The notes under the pieces are model-generated. The model saw nothing but the letters and a program-made list of their open reading frames with translations. It was not told where the DNA came from and did no database searches. This document shows, one piece after another, positions 7,325-15,096 of a stretch of DNA of 64,000 nt. The stretch covers positions 1-64,000 of the forward strand of contig CAYPJU010000015.1 of NCBI GenBank assembly GCA_964411125.1. Reading direction: 5' to 3'. This DNA comes from JBFIHF01 sp964411125. Lineage in GTDB: Bacteria > Myxococcota_A > Bradymonadia > Bradymonadales > Bradymonadaceae. The position numbers and the translations under genes were made by a program. Positions within the stretch are counted from its first letter, which is position 1. Every line of letters begins with the position of its first letter.

Positions 7325-8959
7325 TCAGTCGATGCGGTACCCGAGGCGAGCGAGCCCTCGCTGGATACCGTCCTTTTCGACCGCCTTGAGGTACGCCTCC
7401 TTCGGCTCGATCAGGTCCTTCTGGACGAGCTCGAGGAGCGCCGAGTTCAGGGTCTGGTTTCCCAACGCCTTCTTGGTCTCCATCATCGAGGGAATCTGGA
7501 ACGTCTTTCCTTCACGGATGAGGTTGGAGATGGCGTTGTCGATCATCAGCGTCTCGAGCGCCGCGACCCGTCCCCCCGTCTTCTTCTTGCACAGCGTCTG
7601 CGCGATCACCGCTCTCAGCGACTCCGACAGCATCGTCCGGATCTGGGACTGCCGGTCGGGCGGGAACTGATCGATGATGCGATCCACGGTCGATGGAGCG
7701 GTGTTGGTGTGCAACGTTCCGAAGACGAGGTGTCCAGTCTCGGCGGTCTCCATCGCGATCGAGATCGTCTCGAGGTCCCGCATCTCACCGACCAGGACGA
7801 TGTCGGGGTCTTCTCGGAGCGCGGCGCGCAGGGCCGGCTTGAACCCCACGGTATGCACCCCGACCTCGCGCTGGTTCACGAGGCTCATCTTGCTCGGGTG
7901 GACGAACTCGATCGGGTCTTCGATCGTGATGATGTGGGTTGCTCGCGTCCGGTTGATGTAGTCGACCATCGCCGCGAGCGTCGTCGATTTGCCCGAGCCC
8001 GTCGGCCCGGTCACCACGACCAGACCTTTCGTGAGGCTACAGAGGTCGAGGATGTGTTTGGGGAGATCGAGCTGTTCGGCGGTGAGAATCTCGTCGGGGA
8101 TGATCCTGAAGACCGCCCCTGGGCCCCGCCGGTCCATGAAAACGTTGACGCGAAAACGTCCGACCCCTGGGATTTCGTAGGCGAAGTCCGTGTCCCTCAG
8201 CTCCACGAACTCTTCGTAGTTTCGATCGGGCATGATCTCGAGGATCAGCGCTTCGGTGGCGGTCGCGCCGAGAGGCTCCATGTTCCTGAGCCGCACGATG
8301 TCACCGTCTTTGCGAAACAGCGGAGGATTTCCGCTCGTCAGATGGAGGTCGGAGCAGTCTTCGTCGAACATCATCCGCAGATAACCGTCGATCTCGGCTC
8401 CGCTGCCGGGTGTCTTCATCGCGACTGGCCGAGCCACGACCGAGCTCTCCGCAGGGTCCTCGGACGCCGGGGAAGCGACGGCGACCGACCTCGAGCTCGC
8501 GCTCGGTTTGACGGCCGGATCATTGAAGGAAGACGCGCGCGAGCTCCGCGGCGCGTCGACGAGGTCTTCCTCCTTGAGGGCGGCCGGACGTGCCACCTTT
8601 CCCGACGCTCCCCGCTCGAACCCTCCGCTCGTCGGCTTCTTCACCGGATCCGTCGGCGTCCCGGGGCGGACGTAGACGCTCAGCTTCCCGGCCCGTCGAA
8701 ACCCCATGATCGCGACCGTGCCCGCCGAGCAGGAGTAGGCGAACTCGATTCGGTCCTCCCGGTCGAGCTGCCGCGCTTCCTCGTCGCTCATCACCTCGGC
8801 GAGCAGCCCTTCGATCTGAGCGTTCGACAGAATCTTCGAGCTGAGCGGCCGCTGCGCACCGTCCCCCGCGTCGACCTTCACCTCGCTGTCGGGATGGATG
8901 AGGGCGAGAGCGAGCTTCTCATCCATCATCACCTGAACCAGCCGATCGATCATTGCCAC
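7325..8959 (-). CDS. pilT: PilT-like type IV pilus retraction ATPase with N-terminal extension
   Basis: A 544-residue protein. From about 187 to the end it is a complete PilT/PilU ATPase: D-L-H-L-T-S-G, Walker A G-P-T-G-S-G-K-S-T (about 318), Asp box near 347, Walker B D-I-V-L-V-G-E-M-R-D (about 386) and the His box G-T-L-H-T-N. It would be a cytoplasmic hexamer powering pilus retraction. The first ~186 residues are extra compared with typical ~350-370-residue PilT: a small folded domain (about 1-110) then a low-complexity linker. Start is GTG 8959, six bases after a perfect AGGAGG (complement of 8966-8971); the longer upstream frame is not coding. Whether it is PilT or a PilU-like paralogue cannot be settled here. 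Confidence 0.88.
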   Translation of the reverse strand: MAMIDRLVQVMMDEKLALALIHPDSEVKVDAGDGAQRPLSSKILSNAQIEGLLAEVMSDEEARQLDREDRIEFAYSCSAGTVAIMGFRRAGKLSVYVRPGTPTDPVKKPTSGGFERGASGKVARPAALKEEDLVDAPRSSRASSFNDPAVKPSASSRSVAVASPASEDPAESSVVARPVAMKTPGSGAEIDGYLRMMFDEDCSDLHLTSGNPPLFRKDGDIVRLRNMEPLGATATEALILEIMPDRNYEEFVELRDTDFAYEIPGVGRFRVNVFMDRRGPGAVFRIIPDEILTAEQLDLPKHILDLCSLTKGLVVVTGPTGSGKSTTLAAMVDYINRTRATHIITIEDPIEFVHPSKMSLVNQREVGVHTVGFKPALRAALREDPDIVLVGEMRDLETISIAMETAETGHLVFGTLHTNTAPSTVDRIIDQFPPDRQSQIRTMLSESLRAVIAQTLCKKKTGGRVAALETLMIDNAISNLIREGKTFQIPSMMETKKALGNQTLNSALLELVQKDLIEPKEAYLKAVEKDGIQRGLARLGYRID

Positions 8960-9057
8960 GATGTCCCTCCTATCCTGTCGTACAGAGCCTGCGGGCTCCC
9001 CAATCGCGCATACCTTAGCACAGCCACACGGGTGGCTGCTTCGTTCTCGATGGTCGA

Positions 9058-9450
9058 TCAGCGGCAGACGAATGTGGCGCTGGTCATGTTGCATTCGGCG
9101 TTGGACCGGCAGCCGCGGCACTGACAGGCACGCGCAGGTGTCCGCGTCCCAGGCGCCCCCCATCCCGGTCGGGCAGTGGGCGGGCACCTGGCACCCGTTC
9201 TGGCACGTAGGCGTTGCCCTGATATCGACGACGAACCGATAGCTGGGCGCCGAGCGGGGCGCACTCCATGTCGGAGTTGCAGCCGGTGTAGATGCAGTCC
9301 CTGACGGCATGAGTAGTTGCCCGCGTCGAACGCGCGGCTTCCGCCCCCGCGGTCCGTCGCCACCGTGCAGGCGACAAACACGATTGAAAGATCGCGCGCC
9401 GGCGACCTGCCCGCATCCGGCCAGTCGGAGAGAACGCAGCGTCTGAACCT
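9058..9450 (-). pseudogene. Frameshifted Cys-rich secreted protein (broken gene or sequence indels)
   Basis: No single frame is convincing, but pieces in three minus-strand frames join into one plausible Cys-rich protein. A lipobox-like L-A-G-C-G lies near 9415, then a segment with D-A-G-N-Y-S, then D-C-I-Y-T-G-C-N-S-D-M-E-C, then Y-R-F-V-V-D-I-R-A-T-P-T-C, then C-R-S-N-A-E-C-N ending at a TGA (9058). The joins fall near 9305, 9240 and 9120, each needing a one-base shift. Either a decayed gene or single-base errors in the assembly would explain this. The product is unknown. Confidence 0.5.
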
Positions 9451-9644
9451 TCCGAGGGAGCGACGTGGCTTGTGGCGCTGTCGGCCGAAGCGACCGCCAA
9501 CATGAGCCCACCCCTATTCCTTCCACGAGGTCCGTCGAGCAACGGCGCAATCGTCTTTCAGCTCATGTCAGTGTCACACCTACATCGTGGTCGTCAGAGT
9601 GGGGACAGGTCGTCCACGCGCCTTCGTCACCACCGAGGAATGAA

Positions 9645-11633
9645 ATGAGACATTCAATTTTGGTATTCGCCCTCTGGATCGCCGCATGCGGTGGAACCAC
9701 AACGGACTCCGTCGACCAGCCGGGCGACGACGAACACGGACGCATCGACTGGGGCAAAGCGGACGACAACTCCGTCGTTCGCCCCGGAACGCGGGAGGCA
9801 GAGGCTGTGCTCGACTACGCCAACCAGCCTCTGGCGAACCAGACCGACGGTGTGGTCTTTCTGACTGAGCTCGATACCGAACTCAACCGGCGCTCGGCCG
9901 AGTCGATCGTCGAAGCGCGCGCCGGAGCAGACGGGACGTTCGGCACCGCCGACGACGGACGGTTCTCGTCGCTCGACGATCTCGACGCGTTGCCGTGGGT
10001 TGGCCGGGGTGCGCTGCGGCAACTCTTCGTGCTCGCCGAGGCCAACGGGTTCTTCGTGACGACCGCCCCGTGCGACGGGGTGGCCGGGAACCACTTCTCG
10101 ACGCTGGCGCAGCTAGTCGAGCTCGAGAACTCGGGATGCGACCACTTCGTCGGGGACGTCACGATCGACGTGTCGGGCACGATTCTTCCGGCACACCGAA
10201 CGCTGAAGGCGTTCGACGCCGTCCGCGAAATCGGCGGTCAGTTGGTCGTGGGTCGTAACCGCGCCTTGGAGGTCGTGCGGTTCGCGAACCTGGAGGTCGT
10301 CGGCGAGATCGCCACGAACGTGTTCGAAATCGGCGGCAGGCACGTCGAATTTCCGAACCTCACGAAAGCGAAGATCCTCACGATCGGCGAGCGAACGCCC
10401 GGCCCCTGGAACTTCGACGCCCTCGAGGAAGTGGAAAGTCTATACGTCGCGCAGCCTTCCGGTGATTTTCCGCAATTGCGGCGGGTGAGATCGATGCGCG
10501 TACAGCTGCCCGAGGTGACAGGATTCGACGCACTCGAGTTCGCGAATCTGATCCTCATCGACGCCGAGACGCGGGTGTCGGGATTCCGAGCACTGGTAGA
10601 GGTCGGGAACCTCCTGGTGCGATCGGATGGCCCGAGGTTCCAGCCGTTCGTCGTCGAAGGCTTCGATGCTCTCGAACGGGGCCTGGTGCTCGGTCTGACC
10701 TCGGGGCAGCAGCGGTTGCGCTTCGGCGGCTTCCCGAGCCTCGTGGAGGCGGAGGTGATCGAGCTCACGGGCTCCGATGCCGTGTTCCCCTCATTGGTCC
10801 GGGTCGACCGCATCGACACGAACACGACCGTGACGTTCGGCGGCTCCTTCCCGGCGCTCAGGGAGGTCGAGACTGTGCGCTGCCACGCGCGGCTGAACCC
10901 GTTTCCGGCGCTGGAACGAGTGACGGGCGACTTCACGCTGCAGGGCTCGGGCACGATGGGCGCGAGCCGGCTCGAAGAGGTCGGGGGCTTCATGATGGTC
11001 GATGGGGCGCTGTCTGAGTACGAATCCCTTCGTCGCGTCGGCGGGTGGCTCGAACTGCGGGTGGACAGCGTCGACTGGGACGGAATGCGGCGCCTCGAAC
11101 GGGTGGGTCGCTCGGTGAGCGTGACGTGCCTCGCTGGCTCCATGGACGGTTTCGACCAGCTGTCGCACGTCGGCAGTGATCTCGCACTGCAAGTCACGAG
11201 CTGTGCCGCCACCGGGTTCGACAGCCTGGAGCAAACGACGAACTCTCTCACGCTCGAGCTTCTGGACGCCAACGCGCTGTTCGACGGCCTTCCGCTCCTC
11301 GACCGCGTCCGGAATCTGCGTTTCCACACGCACTCGTCCGAGCCCCTCGCCGTCCTCCCCTCGCTGACCCTCGTCGACGGCACCATGAACCTGCGGCGCA
11401 GTTTCGAACCGGATCTCACGTCGGTGACCAACGAAGCGCTCTTCGGGCTCGACGCGCTGGAGACCGTCAACGAGAACGTCACGATCGCCGACGCGAACGG
11501 CATCGGCGGCCTGGGAAGCCTGACGACGATCGGCGGGGACCTCCTGGTTCTTCCTCGCAATCTGCCCGTCGCGGCGCAGGACGCATTCCTCGACCAGCTG
11601 CTGCACTTTTCCGGGCAGATCGAGGTCCGCTGA
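9645..11633 (+). CDS. Leucine-rich-repeat-like lipoprotein with helix-hairpin-helix-like segment
   Basis: A 662-residue protein with a leader ending in the lipobox I-A-A-C (Cys 16). Residues of about 85-130 contain G-A-D-G-T-F-G-T-A-D-D-G followed by L-P-W-V-G-R-G-A-L-R-Q-L, a helix-hairpin-helix-like block seen in many secreted myxobacterial proteins. From about 165 onward, repeating units of roughly 20-25 residues (F-D-A-L-E, F-P-S-L-V-E, F-P-A-L-R-E-V, L-E-R-V-G) form a receptor-L-domain/LRR-like solenoid. It is probably a surface binding protein of unknown ligand. The ATG at 9645 has AGGA just upstream and starts the signal peptide; the frame upstream has no signal. Confidence 0.75.
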   Translation: MRHSILVFALWIAACGGTTTDSVDQPGDDEHGRIDWGKADDNSVVRPGTREAEAVLDYANQPLANQTDGVVFLTELDTELNRRSAESIVEARAGADGTFGTADDGRFSSLDDLDALPWVGRGALRQLFVLAEANGFFVTTAPCDGVAGNHFSTLAQLVELENSGCDHFVGDVTIDVSGTILPAHRTLKAFDAVREIGGQLVVGRNRALEVVRFANLEVVGEIATNVFEIGGRHVEFPNLTKAKILTIGERTPGPWNFDALEEVESLYVAQPSGDFPQLRRVRSMRVQLPEVTGFDALEFANLILIDAETRVSGFRALVEVGNLLVRSDGPRFQPFVVEGFDALERGLVLGLTSGQQRLRFGGFPSLVEAEVIELTGSDAVFPSLVRVDRIDTNTTVTFGGSFPALREVETVRCHARLNPFPALERVTGDFTLQGSGTMGASRLEEVGGFMMVDGALSEYESLRRVGGWLELRVDSVDWDGMRRLERVGRSVSVTCLAGSMDGFDQLSHVGSDLALQVTSCAATGFDSLEQTTNSLTLELLDANALFDGLPLLDRVRNLRFHTHSSEPLAVLPSLTLVDGTMNLRRSFEPDLTSVTNEALFGLDALETVNENVTIADANGIGGLGSLTTIGGDLLVLPRNLPVAAQDAFLDQLLHFSGQIEVR

Positions 11634-11699
11634 CGGTTCGACGTGTCGCACGGCGCTCGACCAGGGTGTAGAGTTGCCCTGCACCGACGTCGGAGACAT

Positions 11700-13247
11700 A
11701 TGCACCGCACCCTCGCCATCTGCTCGCTCGCCTTCATACTCCCCGCATCGGCCGCGGCCACGACGGTCACCGTGACCGACACGACGTCGCTGGTGGCCGC
11801 CCTCGCGAGCGCCACGGCGGGCGACGTCATCACGCTCGCCCCCGGAACCTACGCGGTGGACCAGAACCTGAACTGTGCGGCCGACGGTACGCCGACCGCG
11901 CCGATCGTGGTCCGCGCGGTGAACCTCGGGGACGCGACGGTGGAGTTCGATGCGGTGGAAGGCTTCAAGGTCTCGGGGGCATCATGGCAGTTCGAGAACC
12001 TGGTGGTTCGCGGTGTGTGCGCCGACGATTCGACCTGCGAGCACGCCTTCCACGTGACCGGGGAGGCGGACGATTTCGCGCTGCTCAACAGCCGCCTCGT
12101 GAACTTCAACGCGCACCTGAAGGCGAACGGGGATGGCGACCCGCGGGCCTGGCCCGACCGGGGGCTGGTCGATGGCAACGAGTTCTACAACGAAGCAGTT
12201 CGTGCCACCGCGAACCCGGTCACGCCGCTCGACATCGTCGGGGGCGACGACTGGGTCGTTCGACGAAACTTCATCCACGATTTCGCGAAAGGTCAGGGCA
12301 ACAGCATCAGTTACGCGGCGTTCCTGAAGGGGAAGGGACGAAACGGCCTGTTCGAGCGCAACCTGGTGGCGTGCGAGCACCTGCACACTGGACAGATCCG
12401 GCTCGGCCTGTCGTTTGGCGGCGGGGGGACCGATGATGCGTTCTGCGAGGGAGGCACTTGCACGCCGGAGCACATCGACGGAGTGATGCGAAACAACATC
12501 ATCGCGAACTGCCCCGCCGACGTCGGCATCTATGTCAACGAGGGACAGAACGTTCGCATCCTCAACAACACGCTCTACAACACGACCGGGATCGACCTTC
12601 GGTTCGCCGCGACGACCGCGACGGTCGCCAACAACGTGCTCGACGGGCGCATCCGCGAACGCGACGGCGCGACGAGCACCAGCTCGGGTAATCTGGAGCT
12701 GACCCGCGACGACCTCGACGCGATTTTCGTCGATCCGGGCGCGCTCGACTTCGGCCCCCTCGACGCGGCGTTCCTCTTCGACCTCGCCGACCCCGCATAT
12801 CCAGTCGACGACGACTTCTGCGGGTCAATGCGTGACGCCGCCGTCTTCGACGTGGGGGCGATCGAGTACGACGGCTCGATCTGCGACACCTCGACACCGT
12901 TCCACGGAGAACCCGCGGCGACGCCGGGCGACATGGGGTCCGCAGACGACGACATGGGGTCGGGAGGCGACGACATGGGCACCGGTGGGGAAGACACGGG
13001 CGTCAGCGGGCCCGACGGGAGAGGCGACGCCGGGGACGTTGGTGACGGTGGGACGAGCCGCGATGGTGGGGCAGGCGGCGACGCCGGAACTTCCGAACCG
13101 GAATTCGACGACGACTCGACCCCCGTCCCGATGCCCATCGGAAAGAAGGGGTGTTGCGCCACGGCGGCCACCCCGATGAACGACACGATCCTGGCGCTCT
13201 TCGCTCTCGCGCTCGTGGGGCTGCGTCGCCGCCGCTCGCGGCGCTGA
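11700..13247 (+). CDS. Right-handed beta-helix protein with MYXO-CTERM anchor
   Basis: A 515-residue secreted protein. Its signal peptide is cleaved near A-A-A-T (about 19). Residues of about 25-390 form a parallel beta-helix typical of pectate-lyase-like and DUF1565/NosD-like proteins (A-G-D-V-I-T-L-A-P-G-T-Y near the start, then N-N-I-I-A-N-C and I-L-N-N-T-L-Y-N-T-T rungs). An acidic Gly/Asp/Met-rich linker with D-D-M-G-S repeats follows. The end is K-K-G-C-C, a short membrane segment and R-R-R-R-S-R-R: a MYXO-CTERM signal that is cleaved and lipid-anchored in this phylum. Substrate is unknown; catalytic residues of a lyase are not evident. Confidence 0.8.
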   Translation: MHRTLAICSLAFILPASAAATTVTVTDTTSLVAALASATAGDVITLAPGTYAVDQNLNCAADGTPTAPIVVRAVNLGDATVEFDAVEGFKVSGASWQFENLVVRGVCADDSTCEHAFHVTGEADDFALLNSRLVNFNAHLKANGDGDPRAWPDRGLVDGNEFYNEAVRATANPVTPLDIVGGDDWVVRRNFIHDFAKGQGNSISYAAFLKGKGRNGLFERNLVACEHLHTGQIRLGLSFGGGGTDDAFCEGGTCTPEHIDGVMRNNIIANCPADVGIYVNEGQNVRILNNTLYNTTGIDLRFAATTATVANNVLDGRIRERDGATSTSSGNLELTRDDLDAIFVDPGALDFGPLDAAFLFDLADPAYPVDDDFCGSMRDAAVFDVGAIEYDGSICDTSTPFHGEPAATPGDMGSADDDMGSGGDDMGTGGEDTGVSGPDGRGDAGDVGDGGTSRDGGAGGDAGTSEPEFDDDSTPVPMPIGKKGCCATAATPMNDTILALFALALVGLRRRRSRR

Positions 13248-13265
13248 CCGCGCCTCGCTGCCCGC

Positions 13266-14738
13266 TCAACCGGGGGTTCTGGTCCCGGCTTCGCCTTCTG
13301 GACGCACGAATTCGAGCCCGTCGTCGATCTTCCCCCGACGGTACAGCAGCCAGTCCAGAAGGTAGTTCTGGTAGAGCCGCCAGGGGAGCCGATCACCCTG
13401 CCGCGGAAGCACGGCGCTCGCTCGCTCCACGTAACCCGACGTGAAGTCGATCAGCGGCTGGGGCTCCAGATCCTCTGGCAAGCGCGGCCAGACCTGCGTG
13501 TACCCGTTCCGTTTCATGTGCTTCAGGAGCCGCACGACGTACTGTGAGATCAACTCGCACTTCAAAGTCCACGCCGCGTTGGTGTAGCCGATCGACATCG
13601 CGCTGTTGGGCAGGTCGCTCAACATCGTCCCCTTGTGCAGATAGCGGTCCCCCGTGTTCACCGGTTCGCCATCGACCACGACCCGAGCGTTCCCCATGAA
13701 GACCAGTCGAAGTCCGGTCGCAGTGACGACGATGTCGGCTTCGATCTCCTCCCCCGATCGCAACAGGATGCCGGTCGGGGTGAAACGCTCGATGTGGTCG
13801 GTCACGACCGACGCCGACCCCTCGCGGATCGCCTCGAAGAGGTCGGAGTCGGGGACGAAGCAGATGCGTTGGTCCCACGGATCGTACGAGGGGCTGAAGT
13901 GCTCGTCGGCGACCTCGGGACCGAGCTCGTGGACGACTCCAGTGCGAATGTGGCGGCGGACAACGTCGGGGAGCGTACGCGAAAGGTTGTAGAAGAACAT
14001 CATCACGAGCACGTTCTTCCAGCGGGCGATGCGGGCGCCGCGGCGATCGCCGAAGAGGCTCTGCAGTCGCTCGGCGGTCGCGTCCTTGCCGGGGAGCGAC
14101 ATCACGTAGCTCGGTGAGCGTTGCAGCATGGTGACGTGGGCGGCCTCCTTCGCCATCGCCGGGACCACCGTCACGGCGGTCGCGCCGCTGCCGATGACGA
14201 CGACCCGCTTCCCCGCGTAGTCGAGCTCCTCGGGCCAATGCTGCGGGTGGACGATCTCTCCTTCGAATTCGTCGCGGCCTTCGAACTCCGGATCGTGCCC
14301 CCGTTCGTAGTCGTAGTAGCCGGTGCACCCCCACAGGAAATTGCACGTCATCTCGGTCTGACCCTCGGGGGTTTCGACCGTCAGCGTCCACCGGCTCGTC
14401 TCGGAGGACCAGGCCGCTTCCACGACGCGACGTCGCATCTCGAAGTATCGCCCCAGATCGAAAGTCTCGATGGTGTCGTGAAGGTATTCGAGGATCGACT
14501 CTGCGTCGGCAAGAGCGACGTCCGAACGCCAGGGGTGGAACGAAAACCCTAGAGAGTGCATGTCCGAGTCGGAGCGAATCCCGGGGTACCGAAAGAGGTC
14601 CCACGTGCCGCCGATTGCATCGCGCGCCTCGAGGACGGTGAACGAGATCTCGGGGCACTGCTCCTGCAGGTAGTACGCGGCGGCGATGCCCGAGAGGCCC
14701 GCCCCTACGACGACGACGTCGAGATGTCTGGTTTCCAT
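13266..14738 (-). CDS. Flavin-containing (Baeyer-Villiger-type) monooxygenase
   Basis: A 490-residue cytoplasmic flavoenzyme. An FAD-binding G-A-G-L-S-G sits at about 12-17, G-G-T-W-D-L-F-R-Y-P-G (about 43-53) is typical of BVMOs, F-E-G-E-I-V-H-P-Q-H-W-P matches the FxGxxxHxxxW fingerprint, and the NADPH site is G-S-G-A-T-A (about 183). It resembles EthA-like enzymes that oxidise ketones or thioethers using NADPH and O2. The substrate cannot be read from sequence. It stands alone: an intrinsic terminator lies 65 bp upstream of its start, so it needs a promoter between 14739 and 14803 or anti-termination. Confidence 0.88.
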   Translation of the reverse strand: METRHLDVVVVGAGLSGIAAAYYLQEQCPEISFTVLEARDAIGGTWDLFRYPGIRSDSDMHSLGFSFHPWRSDVALADAESILEYLHDTIETFDLGRYFEMRRRVVEAAWSSETSRWTLTVETPEGQTEMTCNFLWGCTGYYDYERGHDPEFEGRDEFEGEIVHPQHWPEELDYAGKRVVVIGSGATAVTVVPAMAKEAAHVTMLQRSPSYVMSLPGKDATAERLQSLFGDRRGARIARWKNVLVMMFFYNLSRTLPDVVRRHIRTGVVHELGPEVADEHFSPSYDPWDQRICFVPDSDLFEAIREGSASVVTDHIERFTPTGILLRSGEEIEADIVVTATGLRLVFMGNARVVVDGEPVNTGDRYLHKGTMLSDLPNSAMSIGYTNAAWTLKCELISQYVVRLLKHMKRNGYTQVWPRLPEDLEPQPLIDFTSGYVERASAVLPRQGDRLPWRLYQNYLLDWLLYRRGKIDDGLEFVRPEGEAGTRTPG

Positions 14739-14802
14739 CGGCTCTCAGCTTCGGGCGTGCGGGCAGGTCTCGCGCGTCCGCCCGTCCTCTGAAAACGAAA
14801 AA

Positions 14803-14827
14803 GCCCCGCTCGCATTCCGAGCGGGGC
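14803..14827 (-). terminator. Rho-independent terminator (minus strand)
   Basis: A perfect 10-bp stem, GCCCCGCTCG / CGAGCGGGGC with a 5-nt loop, is followed on the minus strand by a U-rich TTTTTCGTTTT. It terminates transcription coming from the right, yet no minus-strand protein gene lies there, which points to a short RNA gene or a leader attenuator. Confidence 0.85.
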
Positions 14828-14985
14828 ATCTTCGTAACATACAACCACAGAGACCGTGACAGGGCTTATGCCTGCAAGACAAAGCAAACTCGGTGCCAGG
14901 CTCTCAACCCCCTGAATTGCAACACCTTTACCTCTCCACCCCGTTTCGAGGCACCGTCGATCAGGACATCGATGCCAGAGTCGTT
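14803..14985 (-). ncRNA. Candidate small RNA or attenuated leader upstream of the monooxygenase
   Basis: The 160-180 bases to the right of the terminator on the minus strand contain no convincing ORF but have complementary segments (for example GGTGCC near 14958 and GGCACC near 14895 on the minus strand). Together with the strong terminator this suggests a transcribed RNA of about 150-180 nt. It does not match the conserved cores of tmRNA, RNase P, 6S or SRP RNA as far as I can tell by eye. Confidence 0.35.
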
Positions 14986-15096
14986 CGCAGTTGGACAAAC
15001 GATACTCCACCCCTCGCCAACCGCTCCGCAAAGCTTTCGTTTCGTGCCGCGGGTCTGCTAATCTGAGCACACTTGAAGGACAACCAGGAGTGACGA

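Noticed and set aside
9021..9038. CAGCCAC/GTGGCTG hairpin upstream of pilT as a terminator
   Set aside because: No U-tract follows on either strand; it may be a minor leader structure.
7112..9124. 670-residue plus-strand ORF opposite pilT
   Set aside because: It is a mirror of the pilT coding strand; its translation is Arg/Asp-rich with no motifs, while pilT is fully supported.
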